64,000 bases of DNA from Betaproteobacteria bacterium. Lineage in GTDB: Bacteria; Pseudomonadota; Gammaproteobacteria; Burkholderiales; Usitatibacteraceae. The notes under the pieces were generated by a model. It was not told where the DNA came from, searched no databases, and worked only from the letters and a program-made list of their open reading frames with translations. Below are positions 1-8,439 of the stretch, in pieces. The stretch is from assembly GCA_016709665.1 (NCBI GenBank), contig JADJMI010000027.1:495553-559552 (forward strand), read 5' to 3'. A program made the translations under genes and the position numbers. Within the stretch, counting starts at the first letter, position 1. Each line of letters starts with the position of its first letter.

Positions 1-945
1 GTCCTGGCCCTTCGCGACCGCGTCCTTGTAGCGCGAGTTGGTGGCGAGGAGCTTCACGTAGTCGGCGAGGCCCTCGGCGTAGGACTCGTAGGCGCGGAAC
101 TTCTCGACCCGCTTCACCGGCGAGCCGTTCACGTATTCGGTCGTCGTCACGTCCACGGTGGCGCCGTTCCAGGCGCTGCCGGCCTTGATGCTGAAAAGGT
201 TGTGGGCGCTGGAGCCGTCGGCGCGGCGGATCTCGTGCTTGCCCCAGCCGGATTCGAGCGCGGCCTGGGCGGCCACGAACACCGGCGAGAGGCCGACGGA
301 GGCCGCGGGCGCCTTGGCGAGATCGACGACCTTCGCGAGGAAGGACTTCTGGGCTTCGGTCGAGGAAACCTTGGCGGGCACGGCCGGCGTCGCGGGCGCG
401 GCGTTCGCCTTAGCGGGGGCGGCGGGCACCTTGGCGGCGGCGGGCGCGGCACTCGCCTTCGCGGGCAGCGCGTACGCTCTCGCGGCGGCGGCGCCGGTGA
501 GGGAATGTTTCGCGGGCTTCCCGCCGAGGGCGTGCGGCGCGACCGGGCCGCCGAGCGAGTGGGCGGTGGCGGCGGCCTTCTGGGCGGCGGTGAGCTTCGG
601 GTCGTTGGGGTCGACCTTCGGGGCCATGGCACGCGCGAGCTGCTTCTCGAGCACGGCGGCGAGTCCCGTGCCCTTGGCGGACATGGCCTTGGACAGTTCG
701 CGGTCGAGCATCTGCGTGTAGGTGTCGTTCGAGCTGCTGGCGAAGGGGCCGTCCTTGGGCAGCGACTCGCGCATGCTCTTGAGCACCTGGTTCAGGAACA
801 CGGCCTCGAACTCGCGCGCGGCCTGACCCAGCGCCTGCTGCGGATCCTTGCCCGCCGCCACCTTCAGGCCCGCAAGGCTCTTCGCGTCGATGGCGAGGCC
901 CGACGTGGGGGGAGTCATCGCGAGGGGGTTGGCGAAGACGGCCAT
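1..945 (-). CDS. flgJ: Flagellar rod cap and muramidase FlgJ (3' end cut by window edge)
   Basis: FlgJ is exported to the periplasm, caps the growing rod and opens the peptidoglycan so the rod can pass. The first ~100 residues match the rod-scaffold domain (AREFEAVFLNQVLKSMRES region). An Ala/Pro/Lys-rich linker of about 75 residues follows. The C-terminal half is a glucosaminidase (GH73-type) domain, recognisable from AQAALESGWGKHEI and NLFSIKAGSAWNG. The frame stays open for 315 codons to position 1, so the C-terminus lies outside the window. The ATG shares one base with the flgI stop, implying translational coupling. The two-domain form is typical of beta- and gammaproteobacteria. Identity is secure. 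Confidence 0.95.
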   Translation of the reverse strand, partial: MAVFANPLAMTPPTSGLAIDAKSLAGLKVAAGKDPQQALGQAAREFEAVFLNQVLKSMRESLPKDGPFASSSNDTYTQMLDRELSKAMSAKGTGLAAVLEKQLARAMAPKVDPNDPKLTAAQKAAATAHSLGGPVAPHALGGKPAKHSLTGAAAARAYALPAKASAAPAAAKVPAAPAKANAAPATPAVPAKVSSTEAQKSFLAKVVDLAKAPAASVGLSPVFVAAQAALESGWGKHEIRRADGSSAHNLFSIKAGSAWNGATVDVTTTEYVNGSPVKRVEKFRAYESYAEGLADYVKLLATNSRYKDAVAKGQD

Positions 946-2054
946 CAGATGATCTCCAGTTCGGCGCGCAGGGCGCCGGAGGCCTTCATCGCCTCGAGGA
1001 TGGCGACCAGGTCCTGGGCGTTCGCGCCCAGGGCGTTCAGGGCCTTCACCACGTCCGCGAGCTTGGCGCTGCCTTCCATCAGGTGGATCGTCCCGCTGCC
1101 CGCCTTGATGTCGATCTCGGCGCTTTCGGTCACGACGGTGCGGCCGGACGAGAACGGGTTGGGCTGGCTCACCTCCGGCGTCGACTTGATCGAGACCGAC
1201 AGGTTCCCGTGGGCCACCGCGCAGGTCTCGAGCGTCACGGCGCGCGTCATGACGACCGAGCCGTTCCGGGCGTTCACGATGACGCGGGCCGGGGATTGCG
1301 CCCGCGCGATGTCCAGGTTCTCCAGGCGCGCGAGGAAGGCGACGCGCTCGGCCGCCGACGGGGCCTTCACCCGGATCACGCGGCCGTCGAGGGCCATCGC
1401 GTGGCCGGGGCCGAGTTCCTTCTCGATGGCCTCGGCCACGAGGTTGGCGCCGGAGAAGTCGCCCTCGCGCAGCTCGAAGAAGACGTACTCGCCCGTGGCG
1501 AAGGGGCTCGCCACCGCGCGCTCGACGGTCGCGCCCGCCGGGACGCGGCCGGCCGAAAGGTGGTTCACCACGACCTTGCTGCCGCCCGCGGCCGCGCCGG
1601 CGCCGCCGACGACCACGTTGCCCTGGGCCATCGCGTAGATCTGCTGGTCGGCGCCCTTGAGGGGGGTGAGCAGGAGCGTGCCGCCGCGCAGGCTCTTGGC
1701 GTTGCCGAGCGAGGAGACGGTCACGTCCAGGGGCTGGCCGGGCTTCGCGAAGGCCGGCAGTTGCGCCGTCACCATCACGGCGGCCACGTTCTTCAGCTGC
1801 AGGTTCGTGCCGGGGGGAAGCTGCACGCCCAGTTGCGAGAGCATGTTCGCGAGGCTCGCCACGGTGAACGGGGTCTGCGTCGTCTGGTCGCCCGTGCCGT
1901 CGAGGCCCACCACCAGGCCGTAGCCGATGAGCTGGTTGGGGCGCACGCCTTGCAGGCTCGCGAGGTCGCGCAGCCGCTCGGCGCCCGCGGGAAGGGCGAG
2001 GCAGGCGGCCGCGAGTGCGGCGGCGGCGAGGCGGGCGAGGGAGCGGGCGAGCAT
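945..2054 (-). CDS. flgI: Flagellar P-ring protein FlgI
   Basis: FlgI forms the periplasmic P-ring, the bushing around the rod in the peptidoglycan layer. The 369-residue product begins with a Sec signal peptide (positively charged start, Ala/Leu-rich core, PAGA-E cleavage region near residue 25). It continues with the family hallmarks RLRDLASLQGVRPNQLIGYG and VVGLDGTGDQT, and it has normal family length. It follows flgH after 11 bases and overlaps flgJ by one base, so it belongs to the flgB-J operon. No anomaly was seen. Confidence 0.97.
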   Translation of the reverse strand: MLARSLARLAAAALAAACLALPAGAERLRDLASLQGVRPNQLIGYGLVVGLDGTGDQTTQTPFTVASLANMLSQLGVQLPPGTNLQLKNVAAVMVTAQLPAFAKPGQPLDVTVSSLGNAKSLRGGTLLLTPLKGADQQIYAMAQGNVVVGGAGAAAGGSKVVVNHLSAGRVPAGATVERAVASPFATGEYVFFELREGDFSGANLVAEAIEKELGPGHAMALDGRVIRVKAPSAAERVAFLARLENLDIARAQSPARVIVNARNGSVVMTRAVTLETCAVAHGNLSVSIKSTPEVSQPNPFSSGRTVVTESAEIDIKAGSGTIHLMEGSAKLADVVKALNALGANAQDLVAILEAMKASGALRAELEII

Positions 2055-2065
2055 GGCGGTCTGTC

Positions 2066-2743
2066 CTAGAAGGGCATCGCGGTGAGGAAGAAGCGGGTGA
2101 GCCAGCCCATGCGCTGGGCTTCGTCGATGTAGCCCTTGCCGCGGTACTCCAGGCGGGCGTCGGCTACGAGCGTGGAGTTCACGACGTTGCCGGCCTGGAC
2201 CGACAGCGGGTCGACGATGCCGGAGAAGCGGATCGTCTCGGTGTTGTGGTTGATGCCGATCTGCTTGTCGCCGGCCACGACCAGGTTGCCGTTGGGCAGG
2301 CGCTCGATCACGGTGACGGTGATCGTCCCGGAGAAGGTATTGTCGTTGGCCGTCTCGCCGCTGCCCTCGAACTTGTTGCCCGTGTTGGCCGAGGCCTCGG
2401 CGCCGGCGTAGCCGATGCCCTTGAAGCCCTTGAGCAGCGGGATCTCGGCCTTGAACTCGCCCGTCTTGTTGGCGGCCGACTTGGAGCTGCGCGAGGCGCT
2501 GGTGCGCTCGTTGATGGCGATCGTGAGGATGTCGCCCGCGTACATCGGGCGGCGGTCCTCGGCGAGCCCGCGGAACGGCGCGCTCGCCTGGAAGATGGCG
2601 CCGTTTTTCGCCGGCTCGCGCACGACGGGCTTGGGGACGGCCGTCGTGATCTCCGGCATGGCCACGCGCGGCTCGATGTGCGAGCAGCCGGCGGCCAGGA
2701 GAATCGTCGCGGCGGGAACGGCGAGGCGCAGGATCGCGTTCAT
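2066..2743 (-). CDS. flgH: Flagellar L-ring lipoprotein FlgH
   Basis: FlgH builds the outer-membrane L-ring of the basal body. The 225-residue protein starts with a lipoprotein signal whose lipobox LAAGC puts the lipidated cysteine at residue 20. The mature part carries family features such as YAGDILTIAINERTSASRSS and IGINHNTETIRFSGIVDP. Its ATG overlaps the last base of flgG, and flgI follows 11 bases later, so translation is probably coupled along the rod/ring operon. Length and sequence are ordinary for the family. Confidence 0.97.
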   Translation of the reverse strand: MNAILRLAVPAATILLAAGCSHIEPRVAMPEITTAVPKPVVREPAKNGAIFQASAPFRGLAEDRRPMYAGDILTIAINERTSASRSSKSAANKTGEFKAEIPLLKGFKGIGYAGAEASANTGNKFEGSGETANDNTFSGTITVTVIERLPNGNLVVAGDKQIGINHNTETIRFSGIVDPLSVQAGNVVNSTLVADARLEYRGKGYIDEAQRMGWLTRFFLTAMPF

Positions 2744-3525
2744 CAGAGCTGGGCGAGCTTCTGGAGCATCTGGTCGGAGGTCTGGATCGCCTTCGAGTTG
2801 ATCTCGTAGGCGCGCTGGGTGGCGATCATCGAGACGAGCTCCTCGACCACGTTCACGTTGGAGGTCTCGACGTAGCCCTGCTGGATCGTGCCGCGGCCGT
2901 TGGAGCCGGGCGTGCCGGCGTTGGGCGAGCCCGAGGCGGCGGTCTCGATGTAGGTGTTCTGCCCGGTGGCCTGCAGGCCCGCGGGGTTCATGAAGGTGGT
3001 GATCTGCAGCGAGCCCACGTTGGCGGGCGTCGCCGAGCCGGGCTGCACCACGGAGACGGTGCCGTCGGCGGCGACCGTGACCGACTGCGCGTTGGCCGGG
3101 ATCGTGATCGCCGGCTGCACGGTGAAGCCGTTGGAGGTGACGAGGTTGCCGTTCGCGTCGACGTGGAAGGAGCCGTCGCGCGTGTAGCCCGTCGAGCCGT
3201 CGGGCATCTGCACCGAGAAGAAGCCCTGCCCGTTCACGGCCATGTCGAGGGAGTTGCCCGTCTGCTGCAGGTTGCCCTGCGTGAACAGGCGCGCGGTGGC
3301 GACGGGACGCACGCCCGTGCCGATCTGCAGGCCCGCCGGCAGGTTCGACTGCTGCGAGCTCGCGGCGCCGGGCTGGCGGATCGTCTGGTACAGCAGGTCC
3401 TCGAACACGGCGCGCGAGCGCTTGAAGCCGTTCGTGCTCACGTTGGCGAGGTTGTTCGAGATGACGTCGAGCTGCGTCTGCTGCGCGTCGAGGCCGGTCT
3501 TGGAAATCCAGAGGGAGCGGATCAT
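2743..3525 (-). CDS. flgG: Distal rod protein FlgG
   Basis: FlgG polymerises into the distal (outer) rod. The 260-residue product has the N-terminal axial motif with LDVISNNLANVSTNGFK and the C-terminal motif SNVNVVEELVSMIATQRAYE that pack in the rod core. The internal segment DLLYQTIRQPGAASSQ is characteristic of FlgG rather than FlgF or FlgE. It overlaps flgH by one base and follows flgF. Like other axial proteins it is exported by the flagellar type III apparatus, so no cleavable signal peptide is present. Confidence 0.97.
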   Translation of the reverse strand: MIRSLWISKTGLDAQQTQLDVISNNLANVSTNGFKRSRAVFEDLLYQTIRQPGAASSQQSNLPAGLQIGTGVRPVATARLFTQGNLQQTGNSLDMAVNGQGFFSVQMPDGSTGYTRDGSFHVDANGNLVTSNGFTVQPAITIPANAQSVTVAADGTVSVVQPGSATPANVGSLQITTFMNPAGLQATGQNTYIETAASGSPNAGTPGSNGRGTIQQGYVETSNVNVVEELVSMIATQRAYEINSKAIQTSDQMLQKLAQL

Positions 3526-3541
3526 GGCGGGGTTCCCGGGG

Positions 3542-4279
3542 CTACGGCGCGAGGAGCTTCGCGGCGGCCTGCTTGTCGTTCTGGTCGGTGTCGGTGAGCA
3601 GCTTCATCTGCATCTCGAACTCGCGCGCGAGGCTGATCATCCCCACGAGCGTGTCGACGACGTTCACGTTGCTGCCCTCGAGGGACCCGCCGGCGACCTT
3701 GACCGTCTCGTCGGCGGGGGCGGAATCGCCGCCCCTCAGCCGGAAGAGGCCGTCCAGGCCCTTGGCGAGGTCCTTCGTGTCGGGATTCACGAGCTTCAGC
3801 TTGCCGAGCGTCTGGGGCTTGCCGGGCGCGTCCGCCGTGGCGGCGCTCACGGTGCCGTCCTTGGCGATCTCGATCACCGCGTTCTCGGGAATCGCGATGG
3901 GGCCGCCGTCGCCCAGGACCGGCATGCCGCCGTACGTGACGAGGTTGCCTTCGCCGTTGCGGGCGAAGCTGCCGCTGCGGGTATAGGCCTCGTTGCCGTC
4001 GAGGCCCTGCACCGCGAAGAAGCCGCCGCCGTCGATGGCGGCGTCGAGCCCGTTGCCGGTGCGGCTGATGGCGCCGTTGGCGAAATTCGCGCCCGGCGAT
4101 CCCTGCACCGAGTAGGCGCGGGTCGCGAGCCCGGCGCCCCGGCCGGGCACGGCCGTCGCGGCGTCGATGTCGGCGCGGAACCCGGTGGTGCCGGCGTTCG
4201 CGAGGTTGTTCGCGAGCACCTCCTGCCGGTGCATGAGGTGCTTGGCGCCGGTCATCGCGACGTAGGCTACGCGGTCCAT
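3542..4279 (-). CDS. flgF: Proximal rod protein FlgF
   Basis: FlgF is a proximal rod subunit. The 245-residue protein starts MDRVAYVAMTGAKHLMHRQE and has the axial-protein motif VLANNLANAGTTGFRAD. Its C-terminus contains GSNVNVVDTLVGMISLAREFE, shared by rod proteins. It lies 16 bases ahead of flgG and 28 bases after flgE in the same orientation. Family length is normal. The gene differs from flgG by its shorter centre and the lack of the FlgG-type DLLYQ insertion. Confidence 0.95.
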   Translation of the reverse strand: MDRVAYVAMTGAKHLMHRQEVLANNLANAGTTGFRADIDAATAVPGRGAGLATRAYSVQGSPGANFANGAISRTGNGLDAAIDGGGFFAVQGLDGNEAYTRSGSFARNGEGNLVTYGGMPVLGDGGPIAIPENAVIEIAKDGTVSAATADAPGKPQTLGKLKLVNPDTKDLAKGLDGLFRLRGGDSAPADETVKVAGGSLEGSNVNVVDTLVGMISLAREFEMQMKLLTDTDQNDKQAAAKLLAP

Positions 4280-4307
4280 GGCTCTTCGGGCTCCTGGCTA
4301 GACGGGA

Positions 4308-5525
4308 TCAACGCAGGTTGACGAGCGTCTGCATCACCGAGTCCTGCGTCTTGATCGTCTGCGCGTTCGCCTGGTAGACGCGCTGCGCGGTGATCATGTT
4401 GACGAGTTCCTGGGTGAGGTCGACGTTGGATTCCTCGAGCGCGCCGCCCTGCAGCGCGCCCATGGTGCCCGTGGCGGGCGAGCCCACGAGCGGCTGGCCG
4501 GAGGCGGTCGTCTCGCCCCAGAGGTTGCCGCCCATCGGCGCGAGGCCCTGGGGGTTCACGAAGTTCGCGAGGGCGACCTGGCCCTGGGCGAGCGTCTTGC
4601 CGTTGGAATAGCGCGCGAGGATGGTGCCGTCCGGGCCCACGTTGAAGCCGCTGATCTTGCCGCTCGCGTAGCCGTCCTGCACCAGCTCGTTCACGGTGGT
4701 CGTGGCGCCGAACTGCGTGCTGCCGGTGAAGTCCAGGTCGACCGCGAGGGGCGTGACCGAGCCGTTCGTCGTGGCGATCGACAGCGCGAAGGGCAGGGCC
4801 GTCGTGGCGGTGTCGATCGTGCCGTCCGAGGCGAAGTTGAGCACGCCCACCGCGCCCGCGCCCACGGCGGCGCCGTCGGACTGCGCGAACACGCTCCAGG
4901 TGTTGGCGGCCGTCTTCACGAAGTAGAGCGCCACCGCGTGCTCGTTGCCCAGGCTGTCGTACACCGACATCGAGGTCGAGCCGTGGTAGGTGGTCGGGTC
5001 GTTCGCGCGGAAGCCCGCGGCCGTGAGGACGCCCTTGCGGGAGTCGAGGTTCATCGCCACGAGCGCCTCGGTCGTGAGCTTGGGCGCGAGGTCGCCGCGG
5101 TCGATGCGCAGGTCGCCGGGCGTGCCCACCGCGATGTTGCCCGCGGCATCGGCCGGGTAGCCCGTGAGGCGCGCCCCGCTCATGGTGACCATGTAGCCGT
5201 CCTTGTCGAGCTCGAACTGGCCGTTGCGCGAGTAGCCGATCGTGCCGTTCTGCGAGACGCGGAAGAAGCCGTCGCCGTTGATCGCGATGTCGAGGGGATT
5301 GCTGGTGGAGGTGAGGTTGCCCTGGCCGAACTGCTGGGCGACCTTGGCGAGGTTCGTGCCGATCCCCACGGAGCCGCCGGAGCCGAGCGCGTTGGCGTAG
5401 ATGTCGGCGAACTGCGCGCGCGATCCCTTGAAGCCGACCGTGTTCGCGTTGGCGACGTTGTTGCCGATCACCTCGAGGTTGCGGGCGGCGGCGTTGAGGC
5501 CGGATAGGCCTTGCTGGAAACTCAT
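4308..5525 (-). CDS. flgE: Flagellar hook protein FlgE
   Basis: FlgE is the structural subunit of the hook, exported by the flagellar type III system and assembled under the FlgD cap. The 405-residue product begins MSFQQGLSGLNAAARNLEVI with the axial motif GNNVANANTVGFKGSRAQF. Its C-terminus reads EESNVDLTQELVNMITAQRV, typical of hook proteins. The central domain is Gly/Thr/Ala-rich, as expected for the exposed hook surface. It follows flgD after 95 bases and precedes flgF. Confidence 0.97.
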   Translation of the reverse strand: MSFQQGLSGLNAAARNLEVIGNNVANANTVGFKGSRAQFADIYANALGSGGSVGIGTNLAKVAQQFGQGNLTSTSNPLDIAINGDGFFRVSQNGTIGYSRNGQFELDKDGYMVTMSGARLTGYPADAAGNIAVGTPGDLRIDRGDLAPKLTTEALVAMNLDSRKGVLTAAGFRANDPTTYHGSTSMSVYDSLGNEHAVALYFVKTAANTWSVFAQSDGAAVGAGAVGVLNFASDGTIDTATTALPFALSIATTNGSVTPLAVDLDFTGSTQFGATTTVNELVQDGYASGKISGFNVGPDGTILARYSNGKTLAQGQVALANFVNPQGLAPMGGNLWGETTASGQPLVGSPATGTMGALQGGALEESNVDLTQELVNMITAQRVYQANAQTIKTQDSVMQTLVNLR

Positions 5526-5620
5526 CGGATGCTCCTGGCGGGTGTCGTAGGGGTCGGGTTCGGAATCGGGGACAGGTGCAACTGGGGACGGGTGTATTCG
5601 GGGACGGGTGCGGGTCGGGC

Positions 5621-6292
5621 TCAGAGCACCTGCAGCACTTCGCCGAAGGAGACGCTGCCGAGGTCGCCGAGGTCGAGCTGGATGCCGCTCGCGTTGCGGT
5701 TGACGCCTTCCACCTTGGCCGCGGCGAGCGGCTGGGAGGCGACCGCCTGCGTGCCGGCGGCGGCGTTCACCGCGAAGGTGTAGTTGCCGGCCGGCAGGCT
5801 CTTGCCGTCATCGCCCAGGCCGTCCCACTTGAAGCTGGAAACGCCCGCCGCGCGCGCGCCCAGGTCGAGGGTGCGCACGACGACGCCGGCGGCGTTCTTC
5901 ACCTGCACCTTCACGCTGGAAGCGTCGCCGGCGAGTTCCAGTCCGCCCCGGGCCTCGAGCCCCGTGCCGGTGGCCGGCGCCGCGAGCGCGAGCTTGTCGC
6001 CCGGGACGAGGACCGAGCGGCCGGAGAGCGTCATGGCCTGCAGGTTCTGGAATTCGGACAGCAGCTGCGTGAGCTGCGTGTTCATCTGGTTCACGCCCTG
6101 CACCGTCGAGAGCTGGGCCATCTGGCTCGTGACCTGCGCGTTGTCGAGCGGGTTGAGCGGGTCCTGGTTCTTCAACTGCGCGACGAGCAGCGCGAGGAAG
6201 CGGTTCTCGGTCGCGTCGACCTGGCTCGTGGCGGAGCCCGACGGGCTCGCGGCGGCGGCGGCGGAGACGGCGTTGACGGCGGCAATGGCCAT
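5621..6292 (-). CDS. flgD: Hook cap/assembly protein FlgD
   Basis: FlgD is the scaffold that caps the growing hook and is discarded afterwards. The ATG at 6292 gives 223 residues starting MAIAAVNAVSAAAAA. Longer readings of this frame run back through flgB/flgC and are artefacts. The conserved FlgD core FLALLVAQLKNQDPLNPLDN and FTSQMAQLSTV-like segment lies near residues 32-62. A FlgD Ig-like domain (WDGLGDDGKSLPAGNYTFAV) follows. It sits between flgC and flgE in the canonical order. Confidence 0.95.
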   Translation of the reverse strand: MAIAAVNAVSAAAAASPSGSATSQVDATENRFLALLVAQLKNQDPLNPLDNAQVTSQMAQLSTVQGVNQMNTQLTQLLSEFQNLQAMTLSGRSVLVPGDKLALAAPATGTGLEARGGLELAGDASSVKVQVKNAAGVVVRTLDLGARAAGVSSFKWDGLGDDGKSLPAGNYTFAVNAAAGTQAVASQPLAAAKVEGVNRNASGIQLDLGDLGSVSFGEVLQVL

Positions 6293-6321
6293 GGTTTCGG
6301 TTCCTGGTGGGAGGCGGTTCG

Positions 6322-6735
6322 TCAGTTGCCGAGCTGGAGGGTCTTCTCCAGCAGCGACTTGGTCGTGGCGAGCATCTCCACGTTGTTCTGGTAGGCGCGC
6401 GAGGCGCTGATCATGTTCACCATCTCCTCGACGACGTTCACGGCGGGCATGGTCACCATGCCCTGCTCGTCGGCGTAGGGATGCCCCGGGTTGTGCACCT
6501 TGCGGGGTTCGGCCGGGTCTTCCACCACGCCCCGCACGCGCACGCCCGCGGAGGACGCGTCGTCCGGCGCCCCCATCGGCGTCGCCTCGAAGACGACCTG
6601 CTTGGGCCGGTAGACCTTGCCGTCCGGGCCGGTGACGCTCTCGGCGTTGGCGATGTTGGAGGCGGTGGTGTTGAGCCGCATCGACTGCGCCTGGATGGCG
6701 CTGCCGGCGATGCCGAAGATCCTGCCGATGCTCAT
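6322..6735 (-). CDS. flgC: Proximal rod protein FlgC
   Basis: FlgC is a proximal rod subunit. The 137-residue product contains the N-terminal motif AQSMRLNTTASNIANAESV, the family-specific YRPKQVVFEA and NPGHPYADEQGMVTMPAVNV segments, and the C-terminal VVEEMVNMISASRAYQNNVE. It lies three bases after the flgB stop, so the two are almost certainly co-transcribed and coupled. Length is normal for the family. Confidence 0.97.
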   Translation of the reverse strand: MSIGRIFGIAGSAIQAQSMRLNTTASNIANAESVTGPDGKVYRPKQVVFEATPMGAPDDASSAGVRVRGVVEDPAEPRKVHNPGHPYADEQGMVTMPAVNVVEEMVNMISASRAYQNNVEMLATTKSLLEKTLQLGN

Positions 6736-6738
6736 CTA

Positions 6739-7143
6739 TCATTGCCCCTGGATCGCGGTCAGCATCGACTTGATCTGGCCGTTCATGAACTTGAGGGTCG
6801 CCTCGTACCGCACGGTGTTCTCGGCGAAACGGGCGCGTTCGGTGTCGATCTCGACCGTGTTGCCGTCGAGGCTCTGCTGGCCCGGCTGGCGCCACGCGAG
6901 CGAGACGGTGGAAGCCGCGTTGCCCGTACGGCCCAGGTGGCGCGAATCGGTGGCGGCGAGCGAACCGGGGGTCGGTCCGCCGCTGCCCGTCGCCTCGGCG
7001 AGGGCCTTGCCGAAGTCGAAATCGCGCGCCTTGTAGTTCGGGGTGTCCGCGTTGGCGATGTTGGACGCGATGACGCGCTGGCGCTCGGCGCGCAGCTTGA
7101 GCGCCTCGCCCTGGAAGTCCAGCACCTTGCTGATCGCGTCCAT
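6739..7143 (-). CDS. flgB: Proximal rod protein FlgB
   Basis: FlgB is the rod subunit closest to the MS-ring/FliE junction. The 134-residue protein contains RVIASNIANADTPNYKARDF near its start and RYEATLKFMNGQIKSMLTAI at its end, both diagnostic for FlgB. It is the first gene of the minus-strand flgBCDEFGHIJ operon. The 185 bases separating it from the divergent flgA must hold its promoter, which should be a class-2 FlhDC-dependent one by analogy. Confidence 0.96.
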   Translation of the reverse strand: MDAISKVLDFQGEALKLRAERQRVIASNIANADTPNYKARDFDFGKALAEATGSGGPTPGSLAATDSRHLGRTGNAASTVSLAWRQPGQQSLDGNTVEIDTERARFAENTVRYEATLKFMNGQIKSMLTAIQGQ

Positions 7144-7328
7144 CGTCTGGGGGTCCTTGCCGCCTCTTTCGCGGCTCCGGTATCGGGATGAAGCGATTAT
7201 GGAAAAGGCTTGAGCCCCGCCATCGGCCGATAAAAGGGGGCAAACCCCGCCTATTCGCCGGCTCGCCTTCGCGCGCGCGCGGTGAGAATTCGTGGCATCG
7301 ATCGACCCACGCCCCGAATGGACCCCCC
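7144..7328. promoter_or_regulatory. Divergent flgB/flgA control region
   Basis: This 185-base gap separates the divergent flgB and flgA starts, so promoters for both operons must lie here. On the minus strand CATAAT (7194-7199) could serve as a -10 for flgB, but no good -35 accompanies it. A palindromic stretch centred near 7227 contains GCCGATAA in the flgA direction without a matching sigma-28 -35. I could not identify an FlhDC box by eye. The call rests on gene arrangement. Confidence 0.4.
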
Positions 7329-8036
7329 ATGAAGATCCCGGCCCGCCTGCTCGTCGCCGCCTGCCTGGCCGCCCTGGCCCCCGCCGCGCCCGCCCAGTCC
7401 CCCGTCGGAGATCTCGACAAGGTGCGCCTGTTCGTCGAATCCCAGGCCGGAAACCTGGCGGCCCGCGTCGAGGTCAACGTCGGCCGGCCCGATTCCCGCC
7501 TCCAGCTCGCGCCCTGCCTCAAGGCCGAGCCTTTCCTGCCCGCCGGCGCCCGCCTCTGGGGCCGCAGCTGGGTGGGCCTGCGCTGCGTGGACGGGGCCCG
7601 CTGGAGCGTGACGATCCCGGTGGAGGTGAAGGTCTTCGGGCCGGCGCTCGTCGCCGCGCGCGCCCTCCCCGCCAACCAGCCCGTCACCGGCGCCGACGTC
7701 CAGCTGCAGGAAATCGAGCTGTCGAGGGAAAGCGCTTCCGTCTATGCCGACGCCCGCAGCCTCGAGGGCCGGCTGCTCACGCGGCCCCTGGCCGCCGGCC
7801 AGGCCTTGCGCACCGATTTCTTCCGCGCCGCGCCCGTGATCGCCCAGGGCGATGCGGTCCGGCTCGTGGCCAGGGGCCCCGGCTTCACCGTGAGCACGGA
7901 CGCCCTCGCCCTGCAGCACGCGGGCGACGGCCAGGCCATCCGGGTCAAGACCGAGGCCGGCCGGGTCGTTACCGGTGTGGCCCGCGCCGGGCGGGTGGTG
8001 GAGGTTCCCCTGGCCGATTCCGGCCCCGGTCGCTAA
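7329..8036 (+). CDS. flgA: P-ring assembly chaperone FlgA
   Basis: FlgA is the periplasmic chaperone for P-ring assembly. The ATG at 7329 gives 235 residues beginning with a Sec signal peptide ending near APAQS. An upstream in-frame ATG at 7188 would precede the signal sequence and is rejected. The SAF-like domain is visible around VVAARALPANQPVTGADVQ and LEGRLLTRPLAAGQALRTD. The C-terminus has the FlgA-type VTGVARAGRVVEVPL. The stop codon TAA forms part of the sigma-28 -35 element of the downstream flgM promoter. Confidence 0.95.
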   Translation: MKIPARLLVAACLAALAPAAPAQSPVGDLDKVRLFVESQAGNLAARVEVNVGRPDSRLQLAPCLKAEPFLPAGARLWGRSWVGLRCVDGARWSVTIPVEVKVFGPALVAARALPANQPVTGADVQLQEIELSRESASVYADARSLEGRLLTRPLAAGQALRTDFFRAAPVIAQGDAVRLVARGPGFTVSTDALALQHAGDGQAIRVKTEAGRVVTGVARAGRVVEVPLADSGPGR

Positions 8037-8060
8037 AGATCGTTGCAGGGGTGCCGTAGA
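8034..8060 (+). promoter_or_regulatory. Sigma-28 (FliA) promoter of flgM
   Basis: TAAAG at 8034-8038 is followed after exactly 14 bases by GCCGTAGA at 8053-8060. The consensus is TAAAG-N14-GCCGATAA, so the -35 is perfect and the -10 matches six of eight. It lies 74 bases ahead of the flgM ATG. The TAA of the -35 is also the flgA stop codon, so flgM can be read both through flgA and from its own late promoter, as known in enterics. Confidence 0.75.
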
Positions 8061-8133
8061 TGGCGGTGTAGGAACTTGTCCGACACGGTGCGGCGGGGGG
8101 GGTCCCCAAAGGCCGTGGAGACTAGAGAACGCC

Positions 8134-8439
8134 ATGAAAATCAAGAACCTGAATGAAGTTCCGCCGCAACCGACGCCGGTAAGCTCGCGTCCGGCCGGCA
8201 ATCCGAAGGAAACCGGTCCCGCCCCCGTTTCCTCGTCCGCCGTCACGCTGTCCGACCTGTCCGCGAAAGTGGCCGAGGCGACGAACGCGCTGAAGGCCGC
8301 CGACGGCGGCTTCGATGCCGGTCGCGTCGCCGAAGTGCGCCAGCGTTTGGACGAAGGCCGGTACGCCGTCGATGCCGAGAAGATCGCCGATGCCATGATC
8401 AAGCAGTCCGTCTTCTCGACGAGCCCGCCGCTCCTGTGA
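8134..8439 (+). CDS. flgM: Anti-sigma-28 factor FlgM
   Basis: FlgM holds FliA inactive until the hook is complete and FlgM is exported. The product is 101 residues, starting MKIKNLNEVPPQPTPVSSRP. The disordered Pro/Ser-rich N-terminal half and the C-terminal helices (DAGRVAEVRQRLDEGRYAVD, then AEKIADAMI) match the sigma-binding part of the family. It sits between flgA and flgN behind a sigma-28 promoter, giving the usual autoregulatory loop with fliA at 11.6-12.4 kb. Confidence 0.93.
   Translation: MKIKNLNEVPPQPTPVSSRPAGNPKETGPAPVSSSAVTLSDLSAKVAEATNALKAADGGFDAGRVAEVRQRLDEGRYAVDAEKIADAMIKQSVFSTSPPLL

Noticed and set aside
202..1638. Long open frames on the plus strand opposite flgI-flgJ, and many similar ones elsewhere
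   Set aside because: They are antisense shadows produced by very high GC content. They are Arg/Gly/Ala/His-rich without any domain and overlap secure genes throughout.
7226..7233. GCCGATAA as a sigma-28 -10 for flgA
   Set aside because: There is no TAAAG-like -35 at the right distance, and the octamer is half of a palindrome, so chance is likely.
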